64,000 bases of DNA from Branchinecta lynchi (lineage: Eukaryota; Arthropoda; Branchiopoda; Anostraca; Branchinectidae). The notes beneath the pieces are model-generated. The model was given only the letters and a program-made list of their open reading frames with translations, made no database searches and was not told the DNA's origin. The DNA lies in contig JAKZAP010000014.1 in assembly GCA_023053575.1 (NCBI GenBank), forward strand, positions 10,044,001 to 10,108,000, in the 5' to 3' direction. Positions 1 through 11,359 of this stretch are shown here, in pieces; position 1 is the stretch's first letter, and each line of letters opens with the position of its first letter. The translations under genes were made by a program, and so were the position numbers.

Positions 1-738
1 TTTTGGCCAGACAGCTCTGTGATTTAAGAGGTAGTCTTGGGATCGCAAAAAGGCACTTTGATCATCAGTGTTTCCACAAAATTTTGCCAGCGGCGCATTT
101 CGCATTCTTCACTATGTAGAAGAAGGTTGCGTCATTTAGTTTGTGTTTGAGGCTTAGAATTTTTTTTTTTTGGGGGGGGGTGGAACCACATTAAAAGCTA
201 GAGTCTGAATGGAAAGTAGTTAAACGCTGTAAACGCGGAGTTTCAAAAATCCGCCTGCTGCGCTTTAATTTGTCCCGGGTACATCCGTTGTCGCTTTGCA
301 GCAACGTCGTTTTTTGTCTGCACATTTTCAAGTCCTGTTGTCAAAATTGGACGTCTTCTAAAGATAAAAGGCTAGTGGCGGCGTATCCCTGAAAAAAAAG
401 TTGAAGAGCGTGAAAACGTGCCCAATTTTATCATTAGTCTTGATTTGTACATACTATGCAATTTTTACATTGTAGCTTCTTGAAGGCAACTCGCTGTGTA
501 AATTTGGTAAAGGTCAGGTACCGATTTGGTCAATTTTACCAGCCCCCCCCCCCCCCCCCCCCAAAGAAGAAAGGCTCGGGACGTCCCTGCATGGACGTAA
601 GAAAGTGCTCGAGCTGCTGGGGCGCTAAGAAAATTAGCAGGTCGGAGAAGTGAGGTTGTGGATGTGTTCGTCAACTATATTGTAGTAAAACAACATACCA
701 ACAGAGTCCTCCATTTCAAGGATTCCCCTTCGCCAGAC
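1..738. other. Intergenic DNA, no gene seen
   Basis: I see no coding exon here. A 20-base run of C lies at 543-562, and a short T/G homopolymer junction lies near 160-180. The short open frames across the C run encode only a proline run and resemble no known protein. Confidence 0.5.
543..562. repeat. Poly-C tract (20 C)
   Basis: Uninterrupted run of 20 C. Similar runs of 15 to 21 C or G occur at 13493-13508, 20603-20619, 42812-42826 and 51579-51599. Confidence 0.95.
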
Positions 739-1187
739 TTAAAGGACACCTGAATGAAGAGTACCAAGTATCATCCCTATCTGTATGACTTCCGTTAATA
801 TTGCCTGCAGAAAACCCAGTCCAAATACGAAATAGTGTTTCCAAGCTAGGATTTTTGCTCCATTTTGCATCTGTCCTTATTTCAGTACCGAACAATTTTT
901 TAAATGAACAAATGTCTCCAATCAACCCTTCTTATGGAATGTTTTTTAACCAGTTAAGCCAAGACGTATATCTAGAAGAAATTCCAATACGATCCGGCCA
1001 GCGCTGTACAAGATTTGAATGAATTGCGCTTTTTTGTCTTGGAGTCTGCATGTGCAAACCTCCAGAAACGAACATCCCTATTTTGAAAACGTCACGCTCA
1101 GGAGAAGAATGTTGTCCGTGGCCATGTCTGTAAATGCATTCTCCATGGTGTGTTCAAGTATGGTTTCATTGTTCAGAGTCCTCTAAA
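739..1187 (+). mobile_element. MITE family E, copy 1 (TTAA-type termini)
   Basis: This copy aligns along its length with 60952-61399. The left end reads TTAAAGGACACCTGAATGAA. The right end is decayed (GTCCTCTAAA), but in the second copy it is TTCAGGTGTCCTTTAA, the inverted complement of the left end. The TTAA borders fit the TTAA target preference of piggyBac- or Kolobok-type elements (known for those superfamilies; membership is inferred). No transposase is encoded. Confidence 0.8.
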
Positions 1188-1715
1188 TACGATGTCTAAA
1201 GTGGATTTTGGGATCAAATCCGTTACTAACCGCTTGACATTCGTGTATTATTGCAGGGTAAAGGCAAGATGACAACGTATTGGCTACAGGGAGAGAAGTA
1301 GCAACAGAACTTCAACTCAGAACGTATTCCAACTTTCTCCAACTTTTCCGCAGTTGATCATTCAAGAGTTCAATCTCTTCAAGAAGAAGGGTGACAGCTT
1401 CGCTCGCACATTGAAAAGCCTGGCCTTCTTCCTACAACGTTAGAGGCGTTTCCAATGCACGGCCGCACGTCGGAAAACCCCTTAATTGAAGTGAATGGAC
1501 TAGTTTTATACGCCGTGTTTTAGGCAGTTGAGAAAATGCTGCGTTTCTGACCCTGACGAGTTTTTTCAGCGCGAAAAATGTAAAGTCGAGAATGCGGAAA
1601 ATCGCCTGCGCTATCCTGACAAGTTCCTCTTATCTTGTGCCATAGAAAACAACCTTTGATTAGCCCTTCAGTAGGCTTCTCTGTAATCTTCGGAGGGCAT
1701 TGCTGTCTGATAAAG
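1188..1715. other. Intergenic DNA, nothing recognised
   Basis: No exon-like frame with good splice sites and no clear repeat boundary was found in this stretch. Confidence 0.4.
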
Positions 1716-2122
1716 GTATCAATAATTGTGTTTTTGCAGATACCATGGCATCTGATACCACGGTCTAAAGCCGTTTTTGCAGTTATCGTGGTATCCATAC
1801 CACGGTCAAAAGGTGTTTTTGCAGTTATTGTGGTATCTGGCCAGTTATCGTGGTATCTGATATTCAGATACCATGGTCCGAGCGTGGTAACTGATCGTGG
1901 TATCTGAAAAAGTCATCTCACAAAGAAGTTTGGCACTTAGTGATGTGACTAAATATCAGTTTTTCTTTTGGGATGACTTGGAAAAGCGTAATTTCGGCAA
2001 TTGTCGGTTTTGCAGAGCAACCGTATATCAGATACCACAGTAACTGCCAAAAATACTAATTGCACATCCAGTTACCGTGGTAAAAGATACCATGGTATCT
2101 GGAAAAACGCAACTATTGATAC
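1716..2122. mobile_element. Foldback element, GATACCATGGTATC family, copy 1
   Basis: This is an inverted-repeat element of about 407 bp. The left end (GTATCAATAATTGTGTTTTTG) and the right end (CAACTATTGATAC preceded by GGAAAAACG) are inverted complements. Each arm carries the palindrome GATACCATGG(T/C)ATC and repeated CCACGG/CCGTGG blocks, so each arm can itself fold. The second copy is at 35197-35524. Short open frames across it are by-products of the repeat. Confidence 0.8.
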
Positions 2123-3973
2123 ATGATGTCATCTGTTAATTCCCATTTGCTTATAATTGCTAACGAAGTGCCATCTATCCAATAACTGCACGAGAAAGTA
2201 AACAGGGTTTACACAGCTCCAGTACGCCCTTCGTAAAAAACAGTGAAGAATTGCCGCCAGATGTGCTAAAGGAACAATAACAATCACACGTTAGATCTTG
2301 GTAAAAGTTATCTGAAGAGGGAATAAAGCGATTAGACTTTCGATTTATACCGAGTCGACATTAGCCCCGTAGAAAAATCAGCCATAGTCGTCATTGAAAT
2401 TGGAAGCCAGAAATTGATAAAGTTGATGAAGTTTGACATAACAGAGATTTGGCAGAGCAGACATGGATACCATTAGAGGCAGAGGCCTGTTAAACAGTGT
2501 TAGGCAAACATAAAAGAAATAGAAAATAGCAAAGTAGACCTGGTTGAACGTACACCAAGAAGTAACGTGTCTTTGTTTACTTTACAGTAGCGCATCTAGT
2601 GGCAAAATAAAATAATCCGGAAGGAATTAAGTGTGTATTTCGCTGCACTTCTGCGTTTTCGACGTAGGACACAAATCGTGAGACAAGCAACGCAAAACGT
2701 TGCGTCTTGACGCAGTTTCGGATGCGTGGAAAAATGTCAACTCCTGCGATATTTTGGTGGAAAAGAAAAAAAACGTGGATTTGAGAACTAAAAGTTGCTC
2801 TAACCTTTTTATGAAAGAAAACATTGTAATCCTCGGATGGTTGAGCACAACTATCTTCTGAGTAAACCTTCTTCTTCTCGGTGTTTTGTCCTCTGCAGAA
2901 TCACCTTGATAGATTCATGTTTCAGACTGACATTCATGGGATTCTTTTGCGTATCCGTATGTCGCATCGGACTGGTTAAAAGATTTAATTCTCGGGTGAA
3001 AATGGTACCACCCTAAAGTTAACAATGTCCAAAAAAGCTAAGACATTCTCAATTTTGCTTAATTTGTTTCATTAGAGGAAGCTACGCGCAACATCCGTAT
3101 ATGGAACTTACAGATTAGCGTTAGGATTTCACCTCTAATCTAAATCGCTGGTAATACCTTTTGCTAGGATTTAAACCCGAATAGTTCAATCCCCACTTTC
3201 GAGTCCTAGAACCATGACTAAACGCCAAGTTTTGAAAATTCTCATAAAATCTACTGTTTCTTCTTTGCTCTGGTCGTCTTTAGTTCACTGTGAAAATCAA
3301 CCGTCACCCAACTCGAACGCTTAGAGTAATAATCGAGACGTCCCTCCGGTGATAATTAGGAGCTTTGTAATTTTCCAGAGAGCACACTGGAGTGCCGGAC
3401 AATGATGTATGTATTCCAAAAGGCAGCTGGCCACAAAACACAAAAATGTATTATTAAAAGGCTAAGATTATTGTAGACTCTAGTGCATGTCTCTCGTTGG
3501 AGTAGGGCGATCCTGAATAACCTCCCTAAAGTTGTAATTTTAAAGAGTTTTTACTTTTCAGTTAATCTCTCTCCCGTATGCCAAGCTAACTTATTCCTAA
3601 CTGTCTCCACTCACTCATCTCTGCGTATTCTAATCCTCTCGTCTAAGTATCCAAACTTACGACAAGCTCAGCGACCCAAGCTTAATCTTAATTTTCCTCC
3701 ATATTTTCTTTTCTCCCTAAGTGTCAGCCCTTCATCCTTAAACCAACAGACCAACTAGCCAATCTTCTTGCCAACCTTGGATCTCCTGTTCCTTCAATCG
3801 TCTTTCATTCTCTAAAGCTCAGGCTTACTCAGTCCATCTCTGCCATCCACGTTGAGAGTTTTAAGCTTTCTATGCTGTCTAAGATGGCAGGCAAACTAGA
3901 TTTAACATTTTCATACTAATCTCGTAAATGCAAGTCGCAGCAGATACAGTTAATATTCTTATACTCTAAAGCA
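2123..3973. other. Intergenic DNA without a supported gene
   Basis: I found no gene. Open frames at 2627-2848 (minus) and 3483-3758 (plus) resemble no family I recognise and lack paired splice sites. The pyrimidine-rich composition at 3540-3900 could be an old LINE remnant, but no diagnostic motif remains. Confidence 0.4.
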
Positions 3974-4840
3974 TTGTTCATATAGGTGTAATACGGCGTA
4001 TACAGATTCGTCTTTTCCTCGGGGTGCTCTGTAATAAGCTGTATAAGAGAATGGACATTTCTACTTTGTCTAATGTAGAACCAATCAGATCGCTTGGTTG
4101 GGCTCCACCAGCGGGCCGAGTGAAGAGCAGCGTCGCCAGGGTTGCCGCGGGTAGCAGAAAAGTTCACTTTGTTGGAAGTTGGAGTAACAATTTTTCTTCT
4201 ATAGAACACGTTTTGTTCTGTTACTTTCCGACTGCTTACCCTAGGTTCACACTGACGCGATATCGGCCATCGCCGAGATTTTCGTCGCCAAAATCGGCGA
4301 TTTCTGCTGCTTCGTCAGGCGATTTTCAATGTTGGGAAAATTCAACTTTAATCAGGAGACAGTACGATTTTATGCACGCAACAGCAACATGGTCGACCCT
4401 TTTGATGATTCACTTTTATAAATTTTTTTAATTATTTTAATTCTTTTTCGTGTTAAATTCTGTTGCCGACGAAAATCCAGAGTGAACATCCAGGCGATAA
4501 AAATCTTCTGTTGTTCATCGACAGAAGAAAATCTCTTTCATCGCTGCGATTTGCTCTGTGTGAACCTAGGGTTATTGTTAGTTCGAAGAACCCTGCTGTC
4601 CATACGTTAATTTAGTAGTTGTTTACAGCGTAATCGTGATCATATTGTACTTGTCTAATTCGAGTAGTACTAAGAACACTTTTTTTGCCATCTTTAGAAG
4701 CTACAAAAATTGTATCAGAGTGGCAAAACACTGAACGTCACATGGATAAGAATCTTTTTCTTTCAGTTTGAACAAGGGTCGGTAATGAGATGTAGATATC
4801 GCGTATAGCAATATGCAGCTTATTACAACTGTTTGAACAG
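3974..4840 (+). mobile_element. MITE family I, copy 1, interrupted
   Basis: Ends are AGGTGTAATACGG-like on the left and CTTATTACAACTGTTTGAAC on the right. The body shares long blocks with 14955-15220 and with the reverse strand of 47260-47770, including a CCTCGGGG...CAATCAGATCGCTTGGTTGGG block and GTTGCCGCGGGTAGCAG. A 333-bp MITE (4239-4571) is inserted in the middle; without it this copy is about 534 bp, close to the 511 bp of the 47-kb copy. No transposase is visible. Confidence 0.75.
4239..4571. mobile_element. 333-bp MITE inside family I, flanked by TTA duplication
   Basis: Terminal inverted repeats read CCCTAGGTTCACAC and GTGTGAACCTAGGG. TTA lies directly outside both ends (4236-4238 and 4572-4574). 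The paralogous site at 15066-15080 reads ACTGCTTATTTGTTAG without the insert, so the boundary is defined by an empty site. A 3-bp TTA duplication is typical of PIF/Harbinger-type MITEs (family knowledge; assignment inferred). Confidence 0.85.
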
Positions 4841-6144
4841 TGCTGAATACAAGTGACTCCCTTGAAACCCTTTTGGATTCGTTAAAAGTTACAAACCGGT
4901 CCCGGCTGTTTTCAGCCTCGCGCAGGCCCCTTTGTTTTAGCTATCAAATATGATTCGCCTTCAGCTTGGGCTTAAGGAATATTTACCCCTTCGTTTTGTT
5001 GAGAGACACACGGAGAAATTGGCAAAATGGCATTTCTGGGCAATCAGCTCCTTGGAAGCAATACACCTGAGCCTCCTTTTTGTTGCATTCGGCAGGTCCA
5101 CTTCTCGGCGGATTCCGGACTGATTCTTTCTACATCCGTTTTTGCACTGCAGCGCTTCTGAGGAAGACGGCAGCGCTTCCGAGGAAGACGGCAGCACTTC
5201 TCGAGAATCATGGACTTGCTCCCCGACCAAGTCCGTGCTTCCCTGCAAGATGATGCAGCGCTGCCGCTTCAACCAAGAAGAAAGTGAATCCCAAAACGCA
5301 TATTATGCAAAAGCAAAGAAGTGCTGCAGCAGGGATGCGGCAGCGCTATTGCAACAAAAATGAGGTTCTCTTCTGCCTCGAAAAGAGCCAAACACGGGAA
5401 GCGAAAAAATCAGCGTAGCCGTTGGGATAAAAATGAAATAATAAGTTCTATATCTCGGAAACGAGAGTTGATGTAACGATCAGGGATGTAGAGTGAAGCA
5501 GTAAAATATATGTAAGACGGTCGTTGTTATGTTGACCAAAGTAACGTGACAAAAGGTGTGGGAGTAGTGCTTCAACAAACTATGATCTTCGAAGGACCTG
5601 CCCTGATTCAGGCCTGTTAAAGAAGTGTTAAGACCTGAACGTATAGTTTAGAGCGTGGCAGGGCCTGCAGTTTTTCTTTGCGGCTGTTTTTGCCCGAATA
5701 TTTTGAGATTTATTTTGTTATTTTAACGTTCAAAGTTAACCTATATTCAGAGTTTACGTAGGCATGAATTAAAATATACGTATGCACCTTGTACTTCGTG
5801 TATCTATGTTTATACTCGTCGACTGTTCTAGTCAAACACACTCTTTCTATTGGTCTCAGTGCATCTGTGCTGTGCAACGCGATTCATAAATTCGATGTTT
5901 CTAAGTTTTGTATAATATATGAATTAAACGAATCTTTCACTCCTGATCGTCGAAAAACATTTACGGTTCCGGGCACACGCCAGTGCAGGGATTGCGCACC
6001 ATACAGGCACTCTCCAACGTCGATACCAAATCAGGACAAGTCTAGCCGCGTTCGATTCACCAACAGTCATCTATTATCATCGACAACCACCCCTAGATGC
6101 CGTTTTCGAGGGGCTACTCACTTTCAAAATGGCTGTACAGTAAG
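4841..6144. other. Intergenic DNA with an 18-bp serine-rich-coding minisatellite
   Basis: The only clear structure is a short tandem repeat near 5146-5205 with unit GCAGCGCTTCYGAGGAAGAC-like. It makes serine-rich peptides in several frames. The open frame at 5789-6208 runs into a decayed MITE and shows no family resemblance. No gene is supported. Confidence 0.45.
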
Positions 6145-6250
6145 AGTGTGTTCCACTCTTCTTATCGTAGTTACTACGCATGACGTCTTGAATTCTGGCT
6201 TGGCGTAAAGACTGGGACGAATGGCCTTGGAACATTCCACTATTGCGAGC
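6145..6250 (-). mobile_element. MITE family A, partial copy
   Basis: The sequence GTGTTCCACTCTTCTTATCGTAG followed by TTACTACGCATGACGTCTTGAATTC matches, in reverse orientation, the right half of the full family-A copy at 37199-37496. Confidence 0.65.
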
Positions 6251-6279
6251 GCTGTAGCAGCTTTCGGTTTTCACCGTTT

Positions 6280-7130
6280 ATTGTGGAGCTTATAACTCGT
6301 GAATCAGTGCATTTTTCAAGTTCACCCCCCCCCCTACTTACCCACCTAGTTCAGGGGCGATTGGGCCCAGATTGCCCAGATAGTGGAGTTCATAACTCGT
6401 GAACCATGACTGACATCAATTTGAAACTTGGTATTATTGTGGGCACTGGGTCTAATTGTACTTTCTGTGCTCTCAAATCCCCAGACTCACCCGGTTCCGG
6501 GGTTATCTGGCCCAAATTGCCCCGTGGCTAAGATCTTAGATCCTTCAGTTAAACTTTAAGAATAAAATCTCGGTTTTCGCTACGTAGGAAAGCCTTCTAT
6601 AAAATAATGGCAAAGAAAAACTTTTGGGCTAAAAAGTATTGAGCCATCGGAAAAGATTTTTCGCTAAGAAGTTAAACTTTAGTACAGAAAATGGTAAAAA
6701 AGAAAAACTTTTGATCCGGAAAGTACCGAGTCATCGTAAAAGTTTTTCGTTACGAAGCAAATAGTTCCACAGAAAAATATTTGGTCAAGAAGTGCCAAGT
6801 AGGCAGGAAGATTTTCGCTACGAAACGAAGCGTCCTTAAAGTCAAACTGAATGGTTGTCCTGATCTTAAAGCTGAACTGCATCTCACAGTTAAAGTACAA
6901 CTGAAGAGTTTTACCCTGAAAACTTAGTTGAAGTGAATAACTTCTTAACTAGTAGAGAAGGGTTGTCCCTTTAAAGCTGCATTAAAGCACAACTTCAGGG
7001 TTATACCCTTAGAGTTTAGCTGAAGGGTATAGCTCCTTAAAGTTCAACTGAACGGTTTAAAGTTCAACTGAAGAGTTTAAGGTTCAACTGAAACTAAAGT
7101 TTAGTTTCGGGGCTCTACTCCTGATCCTGA
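6280..7130. repeat. Degenerate low-copy repeats, including AGTTCAACTGAA minisatellite
   Basis: At 6280-6530 two imperfect copies of a block containing CATAACTCGTGAA and GGCCCA(G/A)ATTGCCC occur in tandem. From about 6840 to 7110, variants of AAGTTCAACTGAAG(A/G)GTTTA recur every 20 to 60 bp. The same motif in the opposite orientation (TTCAGTTGAACTTTAAGGAG) recurs at 9345-9400 and 10125-10420. Confidence 0.6.
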
Positions 7131-7710
7131 AAGTCCTACTTTCCAAGGCTACAATCTTTCTTTTGAAAATGAAATTGGATGAATTTTCGGTTGTGTACTG
7201 TTTAATGACCACAAAAGATTTTCATTAAATTATCGGGACATTTTGTCACTACAAGCAGCGACATTTTGAACGGTACTATTACATCCTCAGGTGATAAAAT
7301 AGAAAATCACACAGATGGGTCAAGATATTCCATCACATGTAAAAATAATCTGCTTTTTCAGTTAAACTTTAACTCCGTTCCCCTCCAATCCCGCAGCCTT
7401 CGAATCAGCTTCTTTTCAATCAATCAATCAGTCAAGTTTAATCCAAATGGCTAAAAGCTAGAATAGGAATACAAATTTACGAAATACTCAGACAGGCACG
7501 AAACAAATTAACTAATACACTTGCAAGATATGACCAGAAATAAATGATGGGATGAAACTACGTAAAAACGGGGCAGAAGAATTATCAGGATATGGATAAA
7601 ATCCGTTGCCAGTAGCCTATTCCTCTCGGAGCGACGCACGGAAGACGAGAGGAGAGGGGGGAATAGATGGGCCATGTGGGGACAACGGATTATTTTAGCT
7701 CCAAATTTCT
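7131..7710. other. Intergenic DNA, nothing recognised
   Basis: No exon or element boundary could be supported here. It directly precedes the LINE fragment. Confidence 0.35.
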
Positions 7711-8560
7711 TTGAAACCCGATATCTTTAGTTGCAATTTATCTCAATTCTCCTCGCTATTCTCCTCTCAATTCTTCTGTTTCGCGTTTCATTACTATTTA
7801 TTTATCTCCCTACATATTCAAATCGGCCATATCTTCTTGTCTCGATTCTTTACACCCTGCTTACTTTTTATAAAGACCGTGCCTTCAGCTACATAGACTA
7901 CGCTGACGACTTGCTCTTAGTAAGCCGTACCCGATCCACACTCACCAAAAAAGTCTGTAAGCTGTCGTCGGAACTTCTCAAAATTGCCTTGAAGCTAACC
8001 TCTCAAAATATGAGTACCTGCATTTGAGCCCTTCTTCAAATGGTTTGAATGCATCAAAAGCTTCTATCACTCTTGGATCGTCGTCAAATCAACAGACTCT
8101 CTACGATGGCTTGGCATAACATTTAAATCTTCGTTGCCAAAATTTTGCTCTTCGGTTGTTCAAGAAGTTCGTAGATCAATCCGTAGCGCCTGTGGGTACA
8201 TCGTCCCCAACCGGGGGCGCTATAATCGCAAAGCTTGGGAAAAATTATGCAGAACCTTCTGCGTTCCTTCTGTACTATTTCGTTAAGTGTCACTCATGTT
8301 CTGCGAAAGAAGGAGATTAAAAAGATGAGATCATGTTATTTTAAATATGCAAAGCACCTGCTCCACTTGTCGAAACCCTTTTGGATGTTTCTCCGTCACT
8401 ATAAAAATCACTGACAACAGAGCCCAACCAGCGCACGGCCTTCTCCACTGCTTTCTGGCTGAAGATTGAAAACTAGTGTCTTTATGTGTTTTATTTATTT
8501 TCTTTCATTTATTCCGCTTTTCCAAAATGGCGGATTACTAATAAATGACTTACTTACTTA
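7711..8560 (+). pseudogene. Decayed non-LTR retrotransposon reverse transcriptase with 3' tail
   Basis: A frame ending near 8027 contains YIDYADDLLLVSRTRSTL, the YADD catalytic box of a reverse transcriptase. After a frame change, RWLGITFKSSLPKF and then RRSIRSACGYIVPNRGRYNR continue the C-terminal part of the RT domain to about 8285, where a stop breaks it. The 3' end at 8460-8545 is T-rich and closes with AATAAATGACTTACTTACTTA, a poly(A)-signal plus microsatellite tail typical of LINEs. The fragment is 5'-truncated, with at least one frameshift and a stop, so it cannot be active. The clade cannot be fixed from so short a piece. Confidence 0.8.
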
Positions 8561-8641
8561 GATGAAGCCAATTCTCCCTTTTTGCATTATTGTCAGAATC
8601 GAGAACGGGGAAAGCTTCGTGATTCTGCAAAATCGAGAACT

Positions 8642-9429
8642 TGGTTCGATAGTCAATCCTCGATCGTCCTTCGCCCTTCTCCTTCCTGATTGGTCAACGA
8701 AGGGCAGATGTTCAACCCGTATAATCATGTTTTAATGTGTAGCTAAATCAGTTGTTGCGTATTTGATCTGAATTCTCAGTTCTCGCTTCTCAATTCTTGA
8801 TTCTCGATCAACTTACCGTTTCGCCCTGCCCGTTTTGCTCTTCTCCCCCCCCCCCCCACACACACACACTAATTTGGCAACTCCTTTCCAACCCGGAATA
8901 CCTGTTTATGCGTATTGAACATCCGGCCTCTGTTGACCAATCAGAGAGGAAAACCGAGACTGGAAAATCGAGAGTTGACTGTCCGAGCAACTTCTTGATC
9001 CGTAAGAATCGCGAAGCTTTCCCGTTCTCAATTCTGACAAAAACGCAAGAGAAGGAGAATTGAGATCATCTTCATAGTCCAAAAATGCGAAAACAAGAGA
9101 ATCGCGAGGAGAATTGAGATAAAACATCGTGCCATGGACTAATCCGACCAATCACGTCACAGAGATTCGTAGCTACTACGCCCCAGAGCGTGGTAAGCAA
9201 ATAGTTACTATTCGGAGAAGGTCGGAATAGTCAGCGTATTAACTCGCTGGACAAAAATAGTAACTAACAGCTTATTGTTAGAAAGACGGAACACGCTCTG
9301 AAACTCTGTAACGTCACTGGGTCAATTTAAAGAGGACAAGTCTTCAGTTGAACTTTCAGGAGCTAGGCCCTTCAGTTGAGCTTTAAGGAGAAAACCCTTC
9401 ATTGGAGCTGGGTTGACCCTTTGACCCCT
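8642..9429. repeat. Tandem duplication, unit 1 (about 788 bp)
   Basis: Starts at TTGGTTCGATAGTC and is repeated from 9430 (CTGGTTCGATAGTCAGG) with the same block order: TCTGAATTCTCAGTTCTCGC, a poly-C/CACACA stretch, CAACTCCTTTCCAACCCGG, GAGAATCGCGAGGAGAATTGAG. Next comes half of a family-A MITE ending GGAACACGCTCTGAAACTCTG, then the AGTTGAACTTT(A/C)AGGAG minisatellite. The MITE half is part of the duplicated unit, so it inserted before the duplication. Confidence 0.85.
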
Positions 9430-10166
9430 GGTTCGATAGTCAGGTCCTCGACTGTCCTTCTCCGTTCTCCTGCCTGATTGGTCAATGATGGGCGGAAGTT
9501 TAACCCATATACACACGTTTTAACGGGTAGCGAAATCAGTTGTTGCGTATTTGATCTGAATTCTCAGTTCTCGCTTCTCAATTCTCGAACAAATTACTGT
9601 TTTTGCTCTTCTCGCTTCTCTATTCTGGCTGTAATGCCCCCCCCCCACATTAATTTGGCAACTCCTTTGTAACCCGGAATACCTGTTTATGTGTTTTGGA
9701 CATCTGCCCTCTGTTGACCAGTCAGGGAGCAGAACAGAGACCGAGAATCGAGTCCGAGCAACTTCTCGATCCTGCAGAAGCGCGAAAGCTTTCCCCGTTC
9801 TCAATTCTGACAAAAACACAAGAAAAGGTTAATTGGCTTTATCTCAGTAGTCCAAAAATACGAAAACAGGAGAACTGCGAGGAGAGTTAAGATAAAATGT
9901 CGTGCTATGGGCTAATTCGACCAATCATGTCACAGTGATTCGTAGTTACTACGCCCCCAAGCGTGGTAAGGAAATAGTTACTATTTGGAGAAGGTTGGAA
10001 CGGTCAGTGTAGTAACTTTTCACGAGGCTGGAACGAAAATAGTAACTAACAGCTAGTATTGGTAGAAGGATGGAACACACTCTGAAACTCTGTAGCGTCA
10101 CTGGGTCAGTTTAAATGGGACAAGTCTTCAGTTGAACTTTAAGGAGCTAAGCCCTTCAGTGGCTTC
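9430..10166. repeat. Tandem duplication, unit 2
   Basis: Second copy of the composite unit, diverged by substitutions and small gaps and lacking the CACACA run of unit 1. It ends with the same family-A MITE half (about 9885-10095) and GGACAAGTCTTCAGTTGAAC. Confidence 0.85.
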
Positions 10167-10207
10167 AGTTGATAAATATTCTTTGAGCCCAAGCTGACTT
10201 TGAAACA

Positions 10208-10293
10208 TTTATTCAAACAATGTTTTCAACGCCGAAATATTGCTGATGAAGAATCTTAGCTGATGTATCCGTTGAAAACATTGTTTGAATAAA
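10208..10293. repeat. Perfect 24-bp inverted repeat, 38-nt loop
   Basis: Arms at 10208-10231 and 10270-10293 are exact reverse complements (left arm begins TTTATTCAAACAATG). The loop contains GCCGAAATATTGCTGATGAAG. The same arm and loop text occurs at 39222-39310 in another orientation, so this is a dispersed element rather than a local accident. Confidence 0.9.
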
Positions 10294-11359
10294 GGCTTCA
10301 GTTGAACTTTAAGGAGACAATCCTTCTTGGAGCTTTAAGGGTTGAACCTTCGACTGAAGTGTGAATGGTGCCCTCAAACTAAACTTGAAGGGGTTAACCC
10401 TTCAGTTGAACTTTATGGCGAAACTGAACGAACTGAGACAGGACATGTTCTTTGTTTTACAATCAAGTGCGCAAGCGCTAATATACAGACAACATTAGAA
10501 CCAAGACATCTCATCCCCAATAACCAAACAAGGATTGAAATAACCTACCCTGTAATCATCCCACTTTAAAAGCTTTAAATGTAAACAAACCGCCAGTATA
10601 AATCCAAAGAGATGTTGAAGGTCTTGCACGAATAGCATTTGTTCGAACATTGAATGGTCTGCCCTTGGGTCTGCCAGCCAGTCTCACCCTCTCTTCTTCA
10701 TTAGCAAGGTAATAACAAGTGCAATAAACCAAATCGTGGGAGCCTATTGCCCCCTTTTTCACAATTCATTAAGAACGGCATATTATCGATCATATGACAA
10801 AGCAGTCAAGTTTCCAACTGTTCATTAAAGATCAAAGTACGTCGCGTCGTCTTAATTGTTGTTTGGTGATTCTTTGAGAGCCCAGTTATTGGTTTCATGG
10901 ATAACTAATATTAAACGTTACGGAAGGGAGAAATCTAACTCAGGTTAAGTCGTTCTTTTACACTCAGCGTCTGAGCACTTTCGGCGAAATATCATGCCGC
11001 GGGCTAATCTGGCCAATCACGTTACATATATTCGTAGTAACCAGGCTTACTGTGCTCCCGAGCATGGTAAGCAAATACTTCGATTTCGAGAAGGGCGGAA
11101 CGGTCAGCGTACCAACTTTTCACGAGGTTGGAACGAAAATAGTAACTAGTGACACATTAAAATGACACATCTTAACTTTACTTTCCTGAAAAAAACTTGA
11201 AATAGTCACCTCTGGTCGGAATCCCTGCTGCAAAAATTACACAATTGGTCATTTTCTGAAATAGAGTGATTTTTATGTCCTACGTAGGACAAGAGTGACA
11301 AAAACAAAATAGAGTGACAATTCACACTATCGTGGGACATGTGGCAACACTGTCTGTGA
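10294..11359. other. Intergenic DNA with a truncated family-A MITE
   Basis: The block 10985-11152 (CGCGGGCTAATCTGGCCAATCACG ... GGTTGGAACGAAAATAGTAACTAG) matches family A. An open frame on the minus strand at 10556-10762 is not recognisable as a domain. No gene is supported. Confidence 0.45.

Noticed and set aside
456..674. Proline- or glycine-rich peptide frames
   Set aside because: They are translations of a 20-base C run.
5142..5272. Serine/glutamate-repeat peptides
   Set aside because: They come from a short minisatellite with no surrounding gene structure.
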